Counted from the first letter of the stretch, positions 42,670-51,194 are shown. The stretch is 64,000 nt of DNA from Streptomyces griseus (GCA_943330705.2 CALQIT020000001.1:1-64000), one strand, 5' to 3'. A program made the numbers and translations. Notes: generated by a model from the sequence alone, not told the origin.

Positions 42670-44373
42670 TTGCGAAAAATATTTACTCGACTCTTTCTGG
42701 GTCTACTTATTGTTTTGGGCACTACGATAGCAAGCGCACAAATATCTGAATCCACTGATCCAGATTGGTCCGAAGGTTTTTTAGTCCCAGAGAATGGCAG
42801 AAGCAATCCTTACAATCTTACTTCACAAACCCTTGCCCAGTGGACGCAGAAAGGAAAGCTGCACGCTTTAATTTACCCGGTCACCGTCACCGGTGCACTG
42901 CCGCCATTTCGGCCCGTGAAAAATTTTGTAGAAACCCCCTATCATGATCCTTTGCATGAGCTGGTAAGATTCTTTTTCAGAAATTTTACCCAGGTCAAAT
43001 CGGTATACGATCTATTTTCCTGGGTGGGAATGCATCCTTACCCAAAAGAAACTGATACAGGTGTCTACTCTGTTCCCTACCCTGACGACAAACGACCCGA
43101 CTATCCGATGGGTTTTGGTTTGATCACCAGAAATGAAGCCGAAGGCTTTACCGTCAGTTGCGCCCACTGCCACACTGGCAATCTATTTGGGAAATCCGTA
43201 TTGGGTCTTAGTAATCGCTTTGCTAAGGCCAATAAATCTTTTGTCAGGGCCAAACAATTTCTACCTTTTGTAAACTCGTACCTGTTCGGGCATAGCAACG
43301 GGGCTAGCCCAGAAGAAATAAATCTTTTACGAGAAACGAAAATCAATCTTCGCTCGGTCGGTGTAAAAATGCCGCTAGAACTTGGACTTGATACATCTAT
43401 CGCACAAGTTGCACTGAGCTTGAATCGCAGAAATTTAGATGCCGATGCGACGAAGTCACAGTCCTACCAAAAAAATCCTAGGCCTGACTGGCTAGACACC
43501 CACCCGGCCGATTCAAAGCCTGCAGTCTGGTGGAATTTAAAATACAAAAATCGATGGCTGTCGGATGGTTCAGTGGTTAGTGGAAATCCTATTTTTACAA
43601 ACATACTATGGAACGAAGTGGGTCGGGGCACTGACCTGCAAGTACTGTCGCATTGGTTAGCGAGCAATAGTTATAAAATCAATCAGCTAACTGCTGCTGT
43701 TTTTTCAAGTGAGGCACCAAAATTTACAGATTTTTTTTCAGAGGATCATTTTCAAATACAGAATCTAAAAACCGGTGAAAGATTATTCAACCAGACCTGT
43801 GCTAAATGCCATGGGACCTACGAAAAAATGTGGAATCAACCAAACGCAGATCGACTTCCTTTGGCGCAGCAAATAAGCACAGTAAAAGTTCGCTATTTAA
43901 ACAAGACCCCGGTCATCAATGTCGGCACCGATGCCAATCGCTATTTGGGAATGAAAAGTTTAGAGGCTCTTAATAATCTTAGACTGTCGAAAATATTTGC
44001 GACCAAAGTTGTTGCACAAAAAGGCTATGTTCCACCCCCCTTGGTTGGAATATGGGCACGCTGGCCTTACTTCCACAATAACTCAGTCCCAAGTCTATGT
44101 GCAGTTCTGACCAAAGCAGCGGACCGCCCAAAAAAATTCAGAATGCTAGATGCCAATGATAAAGATCGCGACTTTGACCGACTCTGCAATGGCTATCCAA
44201 TCCATTCACCCCAACTAGACAGCCTGACTGGCAATTCGCAATTTATTTACAACACCAACAAAGAAGGCACCACAAATACAGGCCACGACGAAGGCATTTT
44301 TCTACGATCTGGCGAAGAAATTTTTTCGACCCAAGAAAAAGCAGATATAATATTATTTTTGCAGACTCTCTAA
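42670..44373 (+). CDS. Exported diheme cytochrome c family protein
   Basis: I choose the TTG at 42670 because a GGAGG SD lies six bases upstream and it gives a clean signal peptide (MRKIFTRLFLGLLIVLG...ASAQ). The 567-residue protein has two CxxCH heme sites: Cys164-Cys167-His168 (CAHCH) and Cys377-Cys380-His381 (CAKCH). Near the end, YVPPPLVGIWARWPYFHNNSVPSL follows the pattern of RoxA- and MauG-like diheme proteins. The exact substrate is unknown. It follows nagZ closely and is periplasmic or exported. Confidence 0.75.
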   Translation: MRKIFTRLFLGLLIVLGTTIASAQISESTDPDWSEGFLVPENGRSNPYNLTSQTLAQWTQKGKLHALIYPVTVTGALPPFRPVKNFVETPYHDPLHELVRFFFRNFTQVKSVYDLFSWVGMHPYPKETDTGVYSVPYPDDKRPDYPMGFGLITRNEAEGFTVSCAHCHTGNLFGKSVLGLSNRFAKANKSFVRAKQFLPFVNSYLFGHSNGASPEEINLLRETKINLRSVGVKMPLELGLDTSIAQVALSLNRRNLDADATKSQSYQKNPRPDWLDTHPADSKPAVWWNLKYKNRWLSDGSVVSGNPIFTNILWNEVGRGTDLQVLSHWLASNSYKINQLTAAVFSSEAPKFTDFFSEDHFQIQNLKTGERLFNQTCAKCHGTYEKMWNQPNADRLPLAQQISTVKVRYLNKTPVINVGTDANRYLGMKSLEALNNLRLSKIFATKVVAQKGYVPPPLVGIWARWPYFHNNSVPSLCAVLTKAADRPKKFRMLDANDKDRDFDRLCNGYPIHSPQLDSLTGNSQFIYNTNKEGTTNTGHDEGIFLRSGEEIFSTQEKADIILFLQTL

Positions 44374-44431
44374 CGCCTTTGAATTCGCTGCACCAACATA
44401 TCACGTACGCCTAAGTATTCGAATATATTAA

Positions 44432-44446
44432 AAAATAGTCTATTTT
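44432..44446 (+). repeat. Inverted repeat upstream of hipB (site 1)
   Basis: A 7-bp perfect inverted repeat (AAAATAG / CTATTTT) with one central base, in the AT-rich stretch before hipB. It is the most distal of three palindromes here and a possible HipB operator. Its short arms could occur by chance in AT-rich DNA. Confidence 0.35.
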
Positions 44447-44466
44447 ATCATATTTATTATCACTTT

Positions 44467-44491
44467 TTATAAAATATACTTTATTTTATAA
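44467..44491 (+). repeat. Inverted repeat upstream of hipB (site 2)
   Basis: A 10-bp perfect inverted repeat (TTATAAAATA / TATTTTATAA) around a five-base spacer. It lies between the distal site and the proximal 24-base palindrome, and may be an operator or overlap the -35/-10 region. Confidence 0.5.
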
Positions 44492-44496
44492 CGTGT

Positions 44497-44520
44497 TAAT
44501 ATTAACTATAGTTAATATTA
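44497..44520 (+). promoter_or_regulatory. 24-base perfect palindrome before hipB, likely operator
   Basis: TAATATTAACTA / TAGTTAATATTA is a perfect 24-base palindrome ending two bases before the GGAG SD of hipB. Its position over the presumed transcription start fits negative autoregulation by the XRE-type protein it precedes, as known for E. coli HipB. Confidence 0.65.
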
Positions 44521-44531
44521 TGGAGAAGTAA

Positions 44532-44849
44532 ATGTACATTTCGAATAAGGCAAAAGAGGTTCTAAAAGCCCTTGGCGCTAATCTCAGAATAGCTCGTAAA
44601 CGACGCCAGTGGACCATTGCGGATCTTGCTGCAAAAATGGATGTTTCTTCTCCTACCGTAATGGCTCTTGAAAAGGGCGAGCTAACAGTCGGCCTAGCTA
44701 TTTTAGTTTCAGCTTTGTGGACTCTTGGTCTTGAGAAAGAGCTCACAATGCTGTCTCAGCCAAATGACGAAGAAGGCATTAAACTTATGACGGCGCGCCT
44801 TCCAAAAAAAGTGAAAATCAAAAAAAGGAATTTAAAAAATGATTTCTAA
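44532..44849 (+). CDS. hipB: HipB-like XRE-family transcriptional repressor
   Basis: This encodes 105 residues with an XRE helix-turn-helix: LRIARKRRQWTIADLAAKMDVSS then PTVMALEKGE, the usual recognition pattern. A basic C-terminal tail (KKVKIKKRNLK) follows. GGAG SD. The next frame is a decayed hipA, so this would be the antitoxin/repressor of a HipBA-type system, possibly still active as an orphan repressor of its own promoter. Confidence 0.85.
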   Translation: MYISNKAKEVLKALGANLRIARKRRQWTIADLAAKMDVSSPTVMALEKGELTVGLAILVSALWTLGLEKELTMLSQPNDEEGIKLMTARLPKKVKIKKRNLKNDF

Positions 44850-45596
44850 AGAGTGTTATGTCTATGTGAGCATCACTCGGTCGGATATTTATTAAATTCT
44901 GCGGCTGATCGAATTGGCGCGTTGTCCTTTGGCGTTGGCAAAGTCCCACCTGCCCCTGTTCGAAAATTCAATAAAACGGTTGATTTAAAAAAACTAATTC
45001 AAGCTGCCCATAAGCTTGAGCAGAATTTGGCAGTTAACGAGACCGAGCGCGATCTATTAATGGCGGGACCATCCGCCGGTGGTGCAAGACCCAAGACTAC
45101 TGTTGAGCATGAAAATCATCTTTGGCTTGCAAAATTTCCTGCTATTAATGATAGACAACAGTATTCGTATCTTGACCTTGCCGACCAAATGAGAAGATGG
45201 ATTAAAAATCCTAAAAGTGACCTAAAAGAATTATTTAAGCGAATGGTGTTCAATGGTTTGGTATCTAACACTGACGACCACCCTAGGAATCATGGCTTTC
45301 TTTTTTCTGGGAATAGTTACAACCTATCGCCTGTGTATGACATAGTTCCGAAGCCCGAGACAGGGTCTACAAGATACCTGGCAATGGAAATTGGCCGCCA
45401 CGGACGTGTGTTTAATTTAGAAAATATTCTGTCCCGATGTGATGCTTTTGATCTTTCAAAAGATGAAGCAAAGAAACTTTTTGATGGACTGAAGTCAAAA
45501 CTCAAAAATTGGCATGCCTACTATTCTGCTCAAGGCCTAACCCCTGCGGATATGAAATACTTGGAAGGCGCTTTTAATCATTGGGATGGTCTTTGA
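44839..45596 (+). pseudogene. hipA: Decayed hipA (HipA-type kinase), frameshifted and deleted
   Basis: An ATG at 44839 overlaps the hipB end by 11 bases and reads MISKECYVYVS, a typical HipA N-terminus, but stops at 44893-44895. In another frame from 44853 (247 residues) the HipA core follows: LLNSAADRIGALSF, GPSAGGARPKTTVE, LWLAKFP (nucleotide-binding Lys), NTDDHPRN and LSPVYDIVP (catalytic Asp/Asn and DFG-like Asp). Most of the usual N-terminal subdomain is missing, and about 60-80 residues between LAKFP and YSYLDLADQ, normally the end of the nucleotide-binding lobe including the FDR motif, are also missing. It is very probably inactive, although a short product could be made. Confidence 0.75.
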
Positions 45597-45757
45597 AAAT
45601 TGATACCGAGTTCGCTTTAGCCCCAAAAGGGCCGCAATCTTGGTCGGTTCTCAATTTTCACGAGACCGGGCATTGGGAACCACTTTGGTCATCAAAGCTC
45701 ACCATAGCCCCAAATGCTTCTAAATTGCATTTACGCGGGCTAGGCATAGAGATTTGA
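45593..45757 (+). CDS. Small ORF or gene remnant after hipA
   Basis: A TTG-started frame of 54 residues overlaps the hipA stop by four bases. It reads KIDTEFALAPKGPQSWSVL then HWEPLWSSKLTIAP. The composition looks protein-like (Trp-rich, regular), not like random sequence, but I do not recognise it. It may be a small gene or the tail of a larger gene lost during hipA decay. No SD is visible. Confidence 0.3.
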   Translation: MKIDTEFALAPKGPQSWSVLNFHETGHWEPLWSSKLTIAPNASKLHLRGLGIEI

Positions 45758-45760
45758 ATA

Positions 45761-46507
45761 ATGGACAATCAACTGAAAGAAAGTAAAATCTTTCAAATGC
45801 GAAACCTTAGAAGTAAAGTCATGTCGTTGTCATTTCTTTTGCTTTTACCTCAATTTGTAAATGCAGAGCCTAAGGTTTTAATGGCTGGATCTTATGTCGA
45901 AACAAAATCCTTTCTGAGCTTCGTAAGGTCCCTTGAAGGGAGCTCTTCTCTAGCGGTGTGCGATAAACAAATTGTGAGAGCGAACCCAAAGCTGAGAGTC
46001 ACGGGCTGCTCAACGACACATTGTGCGCCTCCCTCTTGTAAGCCCAATCAGTGCACAAAAAAAACAGAGGAATGGAAAGAAGTAGATATCTTTGCCGAGG
46101 CTTGTGACGCGAATTTTTTTTTAAGAGACTTGGGCCAGGTTAGTGCCGGCCAATTTGATACCGCACAGTATGATTTTCCAGAAAACAGATCTGAGGGTAA
46201 TATTAAGGGTTACAAAATTCAGTTTTCCGGAAAAATATTTCATCTTTCCGTAGCTCGACAGAATAAAATTGGAAAAATCGTGATCAGCGAATCTGGAAAG
46301 CAAGGAATCTTAATACATGAAATCAAAATAACGAGTGAAGATTTAAGCTGCGCACTTAACTGGGCCGGCGATCTAAATAAAGATCAGTTTTTAGATCTTT
46401 ATTTGTCTTGTTCCTACGATGTTTATCACGAAGTTCGTGGATTGTTTCTTTCTCAGAAATCGAAATACAAATTCTATCAACAAAAGGACACTGGTGGACG
46501 TATATAA
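45761..46507 (+). CDS. Exported Cys-containing protein of unknown function
   Basis: This encodes 248 residues; an ATG at 45797 (236 residues) gives a cleaner signal peptide, MRNLRSKVMSLSFLLLLPQ...VNA. The mature part starts with a Cys-rich segment (VTGCSTTHCAPPSCKPNQC, about 85-103) followed by a beta-rich part. The segment LNWAGDLNKDQFLDLYLSC resembles a calcium-binding or FG-GAP-like loop (DLNKDQFLD). The next gene has a similar GDLDDDGFPEF segment, suggesting the two are relatives or partners. Family not recognised. Confidence 0.6.
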   Translation: MDNQLKESKIFQMRNLRSKVMSLSFLLLLPQFVNAEPKVLMAGSYVETKSFLSFVRSLEGSSSLAVCDKQIVRANPKLRVTGCSTTHCAPPSCKPNQCTKKTEEWKEVDIFAEACDANFFLRDLGQVSAGQFDTAQYDFPENRSEGNIKGYKIQFSGKIFHLSVARQNKIGKIVISESGKQGILIHEIKITSEDLSCALNWAGDLNKDQFLDLYLSCSYDVYHEVRGLFLSQKSKYKFYQQKDTGGRI

Positions 46508-46559
46508 ATTTTTAAAATTGATTGGCCCAGAAAACTCTAAACTCCGATAGGATTAGATT

Positions 46560-47120
46560 ATGACAAACGCGATCATTTTATTGGGTTTCCTCAGTTCGGT
46601 TAGCTTTGCAGACCCATCTGAAAACAAGGCTTCTTTTGAACTTTATATTAGTCATCCAAACGCGCCGTCCAAAAAGCCGAAGCAATTCAAACATCGCATC
46701 TTCATCAACGATGACACTTTTTGGTCTATCTATTCGGTTAAACCAATACCGGTAGGAAAAAATTGGAAAACCACCAAATCTGGTGATTCTACGTTTTATG
46801 AAATAGACGCAAAAAACGGTAAACGCTTGCGAGTGGTCACTGTGGGTAAAGGTGTTATCGACGAAGGCCGCATCGAATTTTACGCCTTCATGATGGAATT
46901 TATAAACGGAAGCTGGATCAAAGATAAAGACCTTGTACTCGGCGGAAAGACAGTGATCTTTGAACCTATTGGCGACCTCGACGACGACGGATTTCCAGAG
47001 TTTTTGCGTGTTGAGGCTTCGGTTCCTTGCACGGGTGGAGATTGGGCTTCGGTTGTAAGTGTTTATCCCAAGCCAGAGACGGTAACGGCGATGAAAGCTC
47101 TACGTAGGCCATGTAACTAA
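46560..47120 (+). CDS. Exported protein with FG-GAP-like acidic loop
   Basis: This encodes 186 residues with a short signal peptide (MTNAIILLGFLSSVSFA). Near residue 140, GDLDDDGFPEFLR is an Asp-rich loop of the FG-GAP/VCBS type, expected to bind calcium. The rest is beta-rich and unrecognised. It lies 52 bases after the previous exported gene, which carries a comparable acidic loop. An AGGA SD is seen seven bases upstream. Confidence 0.6.
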   Translation: MTNAIILLGFLSSVSFADPSENKASFELYISHPNAPSKKPKQFKHRIFINDDTFWSIYSVKPIPVGKNWKTTKSGDSTFYEIDAKNGKRLRVVTVGKGVIDEGRIEFYAFMMEFINGSWIKDKDLVLGGKTVIFEPIGDLDDDGFPEFLRVEASVPCTGGDWASVVSVYPKPETVTAMKALRRPCN

Positions 47121-47471
47121 TCGAATTAGCAGTTCAAGGTCTTCTGCCTCGGGTCGAAACCCTGCCTTGTGGGGCCGTCGTCGTCGATTTTAGGCAGCTA
47201 TCTTGAGACCGGACTTTCGGCCTCAGAACCGTTGCGATCAACAAAGCAGTACCCGCCCCTTATCGCAAACGGCCCGGTCTACGCCGGCCGAATCCCCACT
47301 TTGGGGGCTGGATCAAGATTGCAGGCTCTCTCGCCAAAAAAATCTGCCGCAAATGTCGGCGGGGGTATGTAAAAAATTCTAAAAATTGAAGCTCAGCTGT
47401 CTGCAGACTAGCGAACAGATCCTCTAAATGTGGTCCCAATTTTGTAAGTATGTCTGCATTCGGGGGCCTCA
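47121..47471. other. GC-rich, hairpin-rich non-coding stretch (possible RNA or remnant)
   Basis: About 350 bases lie between the exported-protein gene and tonB. The first 250 bases are markedly GC-richer than the flanks and hold several short hairpins (GGGT-CGAA-ACCC; CAAGG/CCTTG; CCCC-ACTTT-GGGG; GGCC...GGCC). Two short ORFs cross it on opposite strands; neither has an SD or resembles a protein I know. It is not RNase P RNA or tmRNA: neither the conserved core nor a tag frame is present. It could be a small RNA, a repeat element or a gene remnant. Confidence 0.4.
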
Positions 47472-48647
47472 ATGTACGCCATACATCCACAGAGTGATTC
47501 TAGAGCAATCAGTTTTCTTGGACTTTCAGCATTTTTGCATTTTGCGGCGTTTGCTTTCATCGTCGTAATGAAAATTGCCCAGCCTGAAATTAAGCCGGTC
47601 ATTGTTGAAATCGAAATTTTGCCGCCCCAGGGAAAGCAAATTATTACTCCGCTGATTCAGCAAAATCTAAAACCACAGCCACAATTGCCACAACCAGTAG
47701 TTAAAACTGAAACTCCAAGAGTCAAAAAGACCAACATTGCAAAATTAAAAATGCCGGCGAAACTTCCTAAAGCAGCCGTTCGCGCATCGCGGGTGGCAAA
47801 AATGGCACGAATGGACGTTCCGGTTCGACCATTGGCTGCGGCCCCAAACTTAAATACGCCGACGATTGTCGAAGCAGATGATCTTTCAGAAGATGTTTTA
47901 AACGAGGATTTTGAAAGGGTTGACCGCGAAACCTCGAAGAAGGTCTCTTTTGCAGCGGCGGCCATGGAAAAAACCCATCGGCAGACCTTGCAAGCTGAAG
48001 AAGACTCGCTCAGTGAAGTCAAACTTCAGGCGATGCAAGAGGCAACACATCTTGCCGCCCTTGCCAAAGCCCGACGATCCCATGAATTGGCAGCTGCCCA
48101 GCAAAATGCAGATGCACAAGCGGCCTCAGATGCAAAAGCCGCAATAGCCCGCGAAGCTGCAGAAGCAGCATCTGCATTGGCCGCAGCAAAGGCCGCTGCA
48201 GCAGAGCGCGCAAGTGAAGCAAAGGCTGCTAAGGCGGCCAGCGAAGCCGCTGAATCAATGGCCAACAACCAGGGCACAGCCGGATCGCAAACTTCAGTAA
48301 AAAATGGAATAAAATTTGGAATTCCAAGTGGTGTGCGAGCGCTTGAAGATTTAAAACAAAGACCTGGAAATCAAAGGCCCAGATATGATTACGATGACCG
48401 CTTGAATGGTCGACAGGGCGAAATAATTTTTGTCGCCTATATTTCAAAAGAGGGAAGTCCGACTCAATTTAAAATGATGAAAAGTTCAGGGCACCGTGAA
48501 CTTGATATGAAAACGCTGAAGTCTTTGAAAGCTTGGCGTTTTTTTCCAGGACAAGAAGGATGGGTTGAAATTCCATTCAAATGGGATTTAAAAGGCGGCC
48601 CGCAAGAAATGCCTGCAACGCTAAGAAGAAAAGCTAGCAACAACTAG
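47472..48647 (+). CDS. tonB: TonB-family energy transducer
   Basis: This encodes 391 residues. A single N-terminal membrane helix (ISFLGLSAFLHFAAFAFIVVM) is followed by a Pro/Lys-rich periplasm-spanning part (PQPQLPQP), then an Ala/Glu coiled coil (about 165-270), and the TonB C-terminal domain (GEIIFVAYISKEGS, LDMKTLKSLKAWRFFPG). GGGGG SD. TonB transmits proton-motive force from an ExbBD complex to outer-membrane transporters; no exbBD genes are seen here. The coiled-coil insert is longer than in enteric TonB. Confidence 0.85.
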   Translation: MYAIHPQSDSRAISFLGLSAFLHFAAFAFIVVMKIAQPEIKPVIVEIEILPPQGKQIITPLIQQNLKPQPQLPQPVVKTETPRVKKTNIAKLKMPAKLPKAAVRASRVAKMARMDVPVRPLAAAPNLNTPTIVEADDLSEDVLNEDFERVDRETSKKVSFAAAAMEKTHRQTLQAEEDSLSEVKLQAMQEATHLAALAKARRSHELAAAQQNADAQAASDAKAAIAREAAEAASALAAAKAAAAERASEAKAAKAASEAAESMANNQGTAGSQTSVKNGIKFGIPSGVRALEDLKQRPGNQRPRYDYDDRLNGRQGEIIFVAYISKEGSPTQFKMMKSSGHRELDMKTLKSLKAWRFFPGQEGWVEIPFKWDLKGGPQEMPATLRRKASNN

Positions 48648-48690
48648 CTTTGGTCCTCAGCAGCTCCGAAAAATAAATTTTTATGAAAAT

Positions 48691-48816
48691 CTAGTCAAAA
48701 AGCTCTTTTTGCGACTTTGTAGAACCCTTTGTGCGATCAGCAGCTTTGCGCTTTCTGCCCATTCGTGCGTTTCTACGCGTTCTTTTCATTTCAGTAGCAC
48801 TTGTTTTTGATGCCAT
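48691..48816 (-). CDS. 41-residue highly basic small protein
   Basis: A complete ORF of 41 codons plus stop begins ATG at 48816 with a GGGAG SD seven bases upstream. The product starts MASKTSATEMKRTRRN, continues with a run of Arg/Lys (MGRKRKAADRTKG), and ends KSQKELFD. It has no hydrophobic segment and should bind nucleic acid or the ribosome. The SD and reading frame make it a likely real gene. It lies 33 bases downstream of the beta-barrel gene on the same strand. Confidence 0.6.
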   Translation of the reverse strand: MASKTSATEMKRTRRNARMGRKRKAADRTKGSTKSQKELFD

Positions 48817-48848
48817 GTTTCAACTCCCGTTCAATCAGACCTCAGGGG

Positions 48849-49697
48849 TTACCAAATCGGAACAGCCAAGTCAACAGTGTGTCTAGTGGCTAAAGGGTTC
48901 TCTTGGCTGGTTTGATAGGCAAACTGAAGCCCAAATTTTGGCAAAACAAAGCCAACCCCAGCGGTATACAGGCTAAACTGCTCAAAGTTGTTTCTTTGCG
49001 CCCCCACCCGAAAAATGATCCACTTATTCAGATAGTTTTCCACACCCAAAGCCAAGGTGGGATAAAGAAAATTATTTTCTGGTCCAGAGACCACATCCGC
49101 CTTAAACCGCATCAGTTTCATATAATTCATGACCATGCCACCACCTGTGGTCTTTTTTAGCTTATTCGCGATGGGGATGGCCTCACTGGCGGGCATCAGA
49201 TTTTCGACAACCATGGCAAAACCTAAGTCTTTGTTAGGGACCCACTCTACCCCTGCCGTCAGATTTGTTTGGGTAAATCGGGTCGTCGGCATTTTGTCGT
49301 CTTGATAGATAAAAGCCAGACCGGAGGTGATTTTTTTTGTCCAATATCCACCAAATGACAGACGCAATTGCCGCTTTGCCATTTGCTCGCCACTATCCAT
49401 GTTATAGACCGATTGTCCGTAGGCCAAAGAGGTCGGCAAAACCGTTTCTTTCATATTGTCAGTCAAACTTAAGGTTAAATCGTTACCAACGACTCCATTT
49501 TGAACCGAGCTTCCGATTCCTGAGGTGAAATAGTACCCATTTAAATAGGGAATGGTTGCTGGATTGTTAAAGGGACCTTCGCTGGCTTCGATGGCGGCAC
49601 GGCCAGCCCCACCCGTTCCTGCTGTCACCGCCCCCGAATAGTCGGCAGATGAAGTCTGAACCGCGAAAAGTAATGGCAAAACCAGAAACAGCTTCAT
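48849..49697 (-). CDS. Outer-membrane beta-barrel protein
   Basis: This encodes 282 residues with a signal peptide (MKLFLVLPLLFAVQTSSA). The N-terminal mature part GTGGAGRAAIEASEGPFNNPA follows the PorV/UPF0164-like pattern G.GGAG.A......NPA. The rest alternates hydrophobic residues in amphipathic strands and ends in a terminal aromatic (VDLAVPIW), the usual beta-barrel signature. The function (transport or secretion accessory) is unknown. Confidence 0.7.
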   Translation of the reverse strand: MKLFLVLPLLFAVQTSSADYSGAVTAGTGGAGRAAIEASEGPFNNPATIPYLNGYYFTSGIGSSVQNGVVGNDLTLSLTDNMKETVLPTSLAYGQSVYNMDSGEQMAKRQLRLSFGGYWTKKITSGLAFIYQDDKMPTTRFTQTNLTAGVEWVPNKDLGFAMVVENLMPASEAIPIANKLKKTTGGGMVMNYMKLMRFKADVVSGPENNFLYPTLALGVENYLNKWIIFRVGAQRNNFEQFSLYTAGVGFVLPKFGLQFAYQTSQENPLATRHTVDLAVPIW

Positions 49698-49787
49698 AGT
49701 AGCCCCCTGTCGGGAAATGCTACTCTTGAAAAAGCTATTGAATCAATGGAATAACGCTGATTGAAGTCAGCTAAAAGCCCTGACTAA

Positions 49788-51194
49788 CTACCGCGGCGTA
49801 GGACCACGGCGAATACAAAGCGAAAGATAGTGAGCACAATTTCCGTAAGTGCCACCACAGCCCGCATGACCGCCGATCGCAGCCATTGCCGTTCCCGGAA
49901 AGAAAACTTGGTCATAAACAACAGCACCGCCGCCATAACAACCATTGGCAGATTTTTTAGGAACAATGCATTCTCCAGTGATATTTACGTCCCACTCTTC
50001 AACAGGTAAGAATCTACGCATCGCTTGATTCCATGCCAAATTCTCAGGATTTGGGGGTATAGGGTAAAGCTGAGAATAGGTTTCAATCGGACAAGCGGCA
50101 GTTGGGACACAATTTGTACCTGATGCCGTTACGCCGCAAGTTGAGTTTGTAGAAGTATTGTGTTTGTAGATCATCGAATTGCGGTCGCCAGCTTGAACAA
50201 CCATAAACTGCTTACATTTCCAATTCGCAACATCTGTAATTGAGATCGGCGAAGTGCCTTCGTCTAAATTTTGCTCCTCGATATCTGTCACCCTGCGATT
50301 TGAAAATAGTGGCGGATTGGCGGTATCAGGATTCTTATTGTTAGCCAATTGGTGGCGAAAAACTGGCAACAGATATTGGCCGTGGGCAGATCGATCCGAG
50401 CTGCCAGGAGGGCGTGCGACCTCAATTGTCGGAAACTCTTTGTCAACTTTGATTTTCTTTGGATCGGCAAATCCCAAAAGTAAGCCACCTTGGCCGACAT
50501 TTGAAATAAAGGCCTCTTCGTCAGCCCAGCTTGCATTGTATTTAAAAGTAATTTTGGATTCAAAATTACGACGCTCATAGGGTGCCGCCGGAAAATAATT
50601 CTGAAACTTATTTCGATTTTGACTGACGGGATCGGCGTACTCAGTGTTTGAAAGAACGCCCAATGGAAAATCGTAATTTGCGTCGTTACCAGCATCTGTT
50701 TGCACCAGAATAGCGCTGGGATCAGCCAAAGACCCAGAATTGGTCGGTGCACGAACGGAAAAGAAAGGCTGCATCCCGTAGGAGGGTGAAATCGTCATTA
50801 ATGCATCACGCATTCGACTTTGCTTTTCGTCGGCGGACATTCCAGCTGTGGCTGCGTCAAAAGCCGTCAGAAACTCGGTCTTTAAAACCACCCCACCTGG
50901 GGGCAAAGCAACCCCCGTTGAGGCAAAAGAAAAACTAGTGTCGCTATCGGTAAAGGCCCCGATTTTGAAAGTAAAATTAGCAAGATTGCCATTGCCGCAA
51001 GACATGTAGGCAAATTGATTTGCGACTAAGCGATAGGGGAACTTTAAGGCTGAATAACGAGGATCCACGTGAACTTGCTGCTCGATACTGGCATCCGACG
51101 AGTCCCCCGCCCCAGTTTGCCCACAATTTTGAAAAGAAAAAAGCAAGCCAATACTAGCAATGACAAGAAGGCCCTGCTTCCAGTTCGCTTTCAT
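49788..51194 (-). CDS. Exported protein, putative lipoprotein with atypical FQNC site
   Basis: This encodes 468 residues. The N-terminus is a signal (LLVIASIGLLFSF) ending in FQNC-GQ. Asn at -1 is not the Ala/Gly/Ser normal for a lipobox, so lipid attachment is uncertain. The mature part is large and soluble, with Cys pairs in the C-terminal half (CGVTASGTNCVPTAACPIE; NGCYGGGAVV; CGGTYGNCAHYLSLC). It is not recognised. It stands alone, divergent from galU. Confidence 0.6.
   Translation of the reverse strand: MKANWKQGLLVIASIGLLFSFQNCGQTGAGDSSDASIEQQVHVDPRYSALKFPYRLVANQFAYMSCGNGNLANFTFKIGAFTDSDTSFSFASTGVALPPGGVVLKTEFLTAFDAATAGMSADEKQSRMRDALMTISPSYGMQPFFSVRAPTNSGSLADPSAILVQTDAGNDANYDFPLGVLSNTEYADPVSQNRNKFQNYFPAAPYERRNFESKITFKYNASWADEEAFISNVGQGGLLLGFADPKKIKVDKEFPTIEVARPPGSSDRSAHGQYLLPVFRHQLANNKNPDTANPPLFSNRRVTDIEEQNLDEGTSPISITDVANWKCKQFMVVQAGDRNSMIYKHNTSTNSTCGVTASGTNCVPTAACPIETYSQLYPIPPNPENLAWNQAMRRFLPVEEWDVNITGECIVPKKSANGCYGGGAVVYDQVFFPGTAMAAIGGHAGCGGTYGNCAHYLSLCIRRGPTPR

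Noticed and set aside
44853-45596. Functional HipA toxin
   Set aside because: Most of the N-terminal subdomain and part of the nucleotide-binding lobe are missing, and the true start lies in a different frame that stops early.
47121-47471. RNase P RNA or tmRNA in the GC-rich gap
   Set aside because: The conserved core of RNase P and the tRNA-like ends and tag frame of tmRNA are not visible on either strand.
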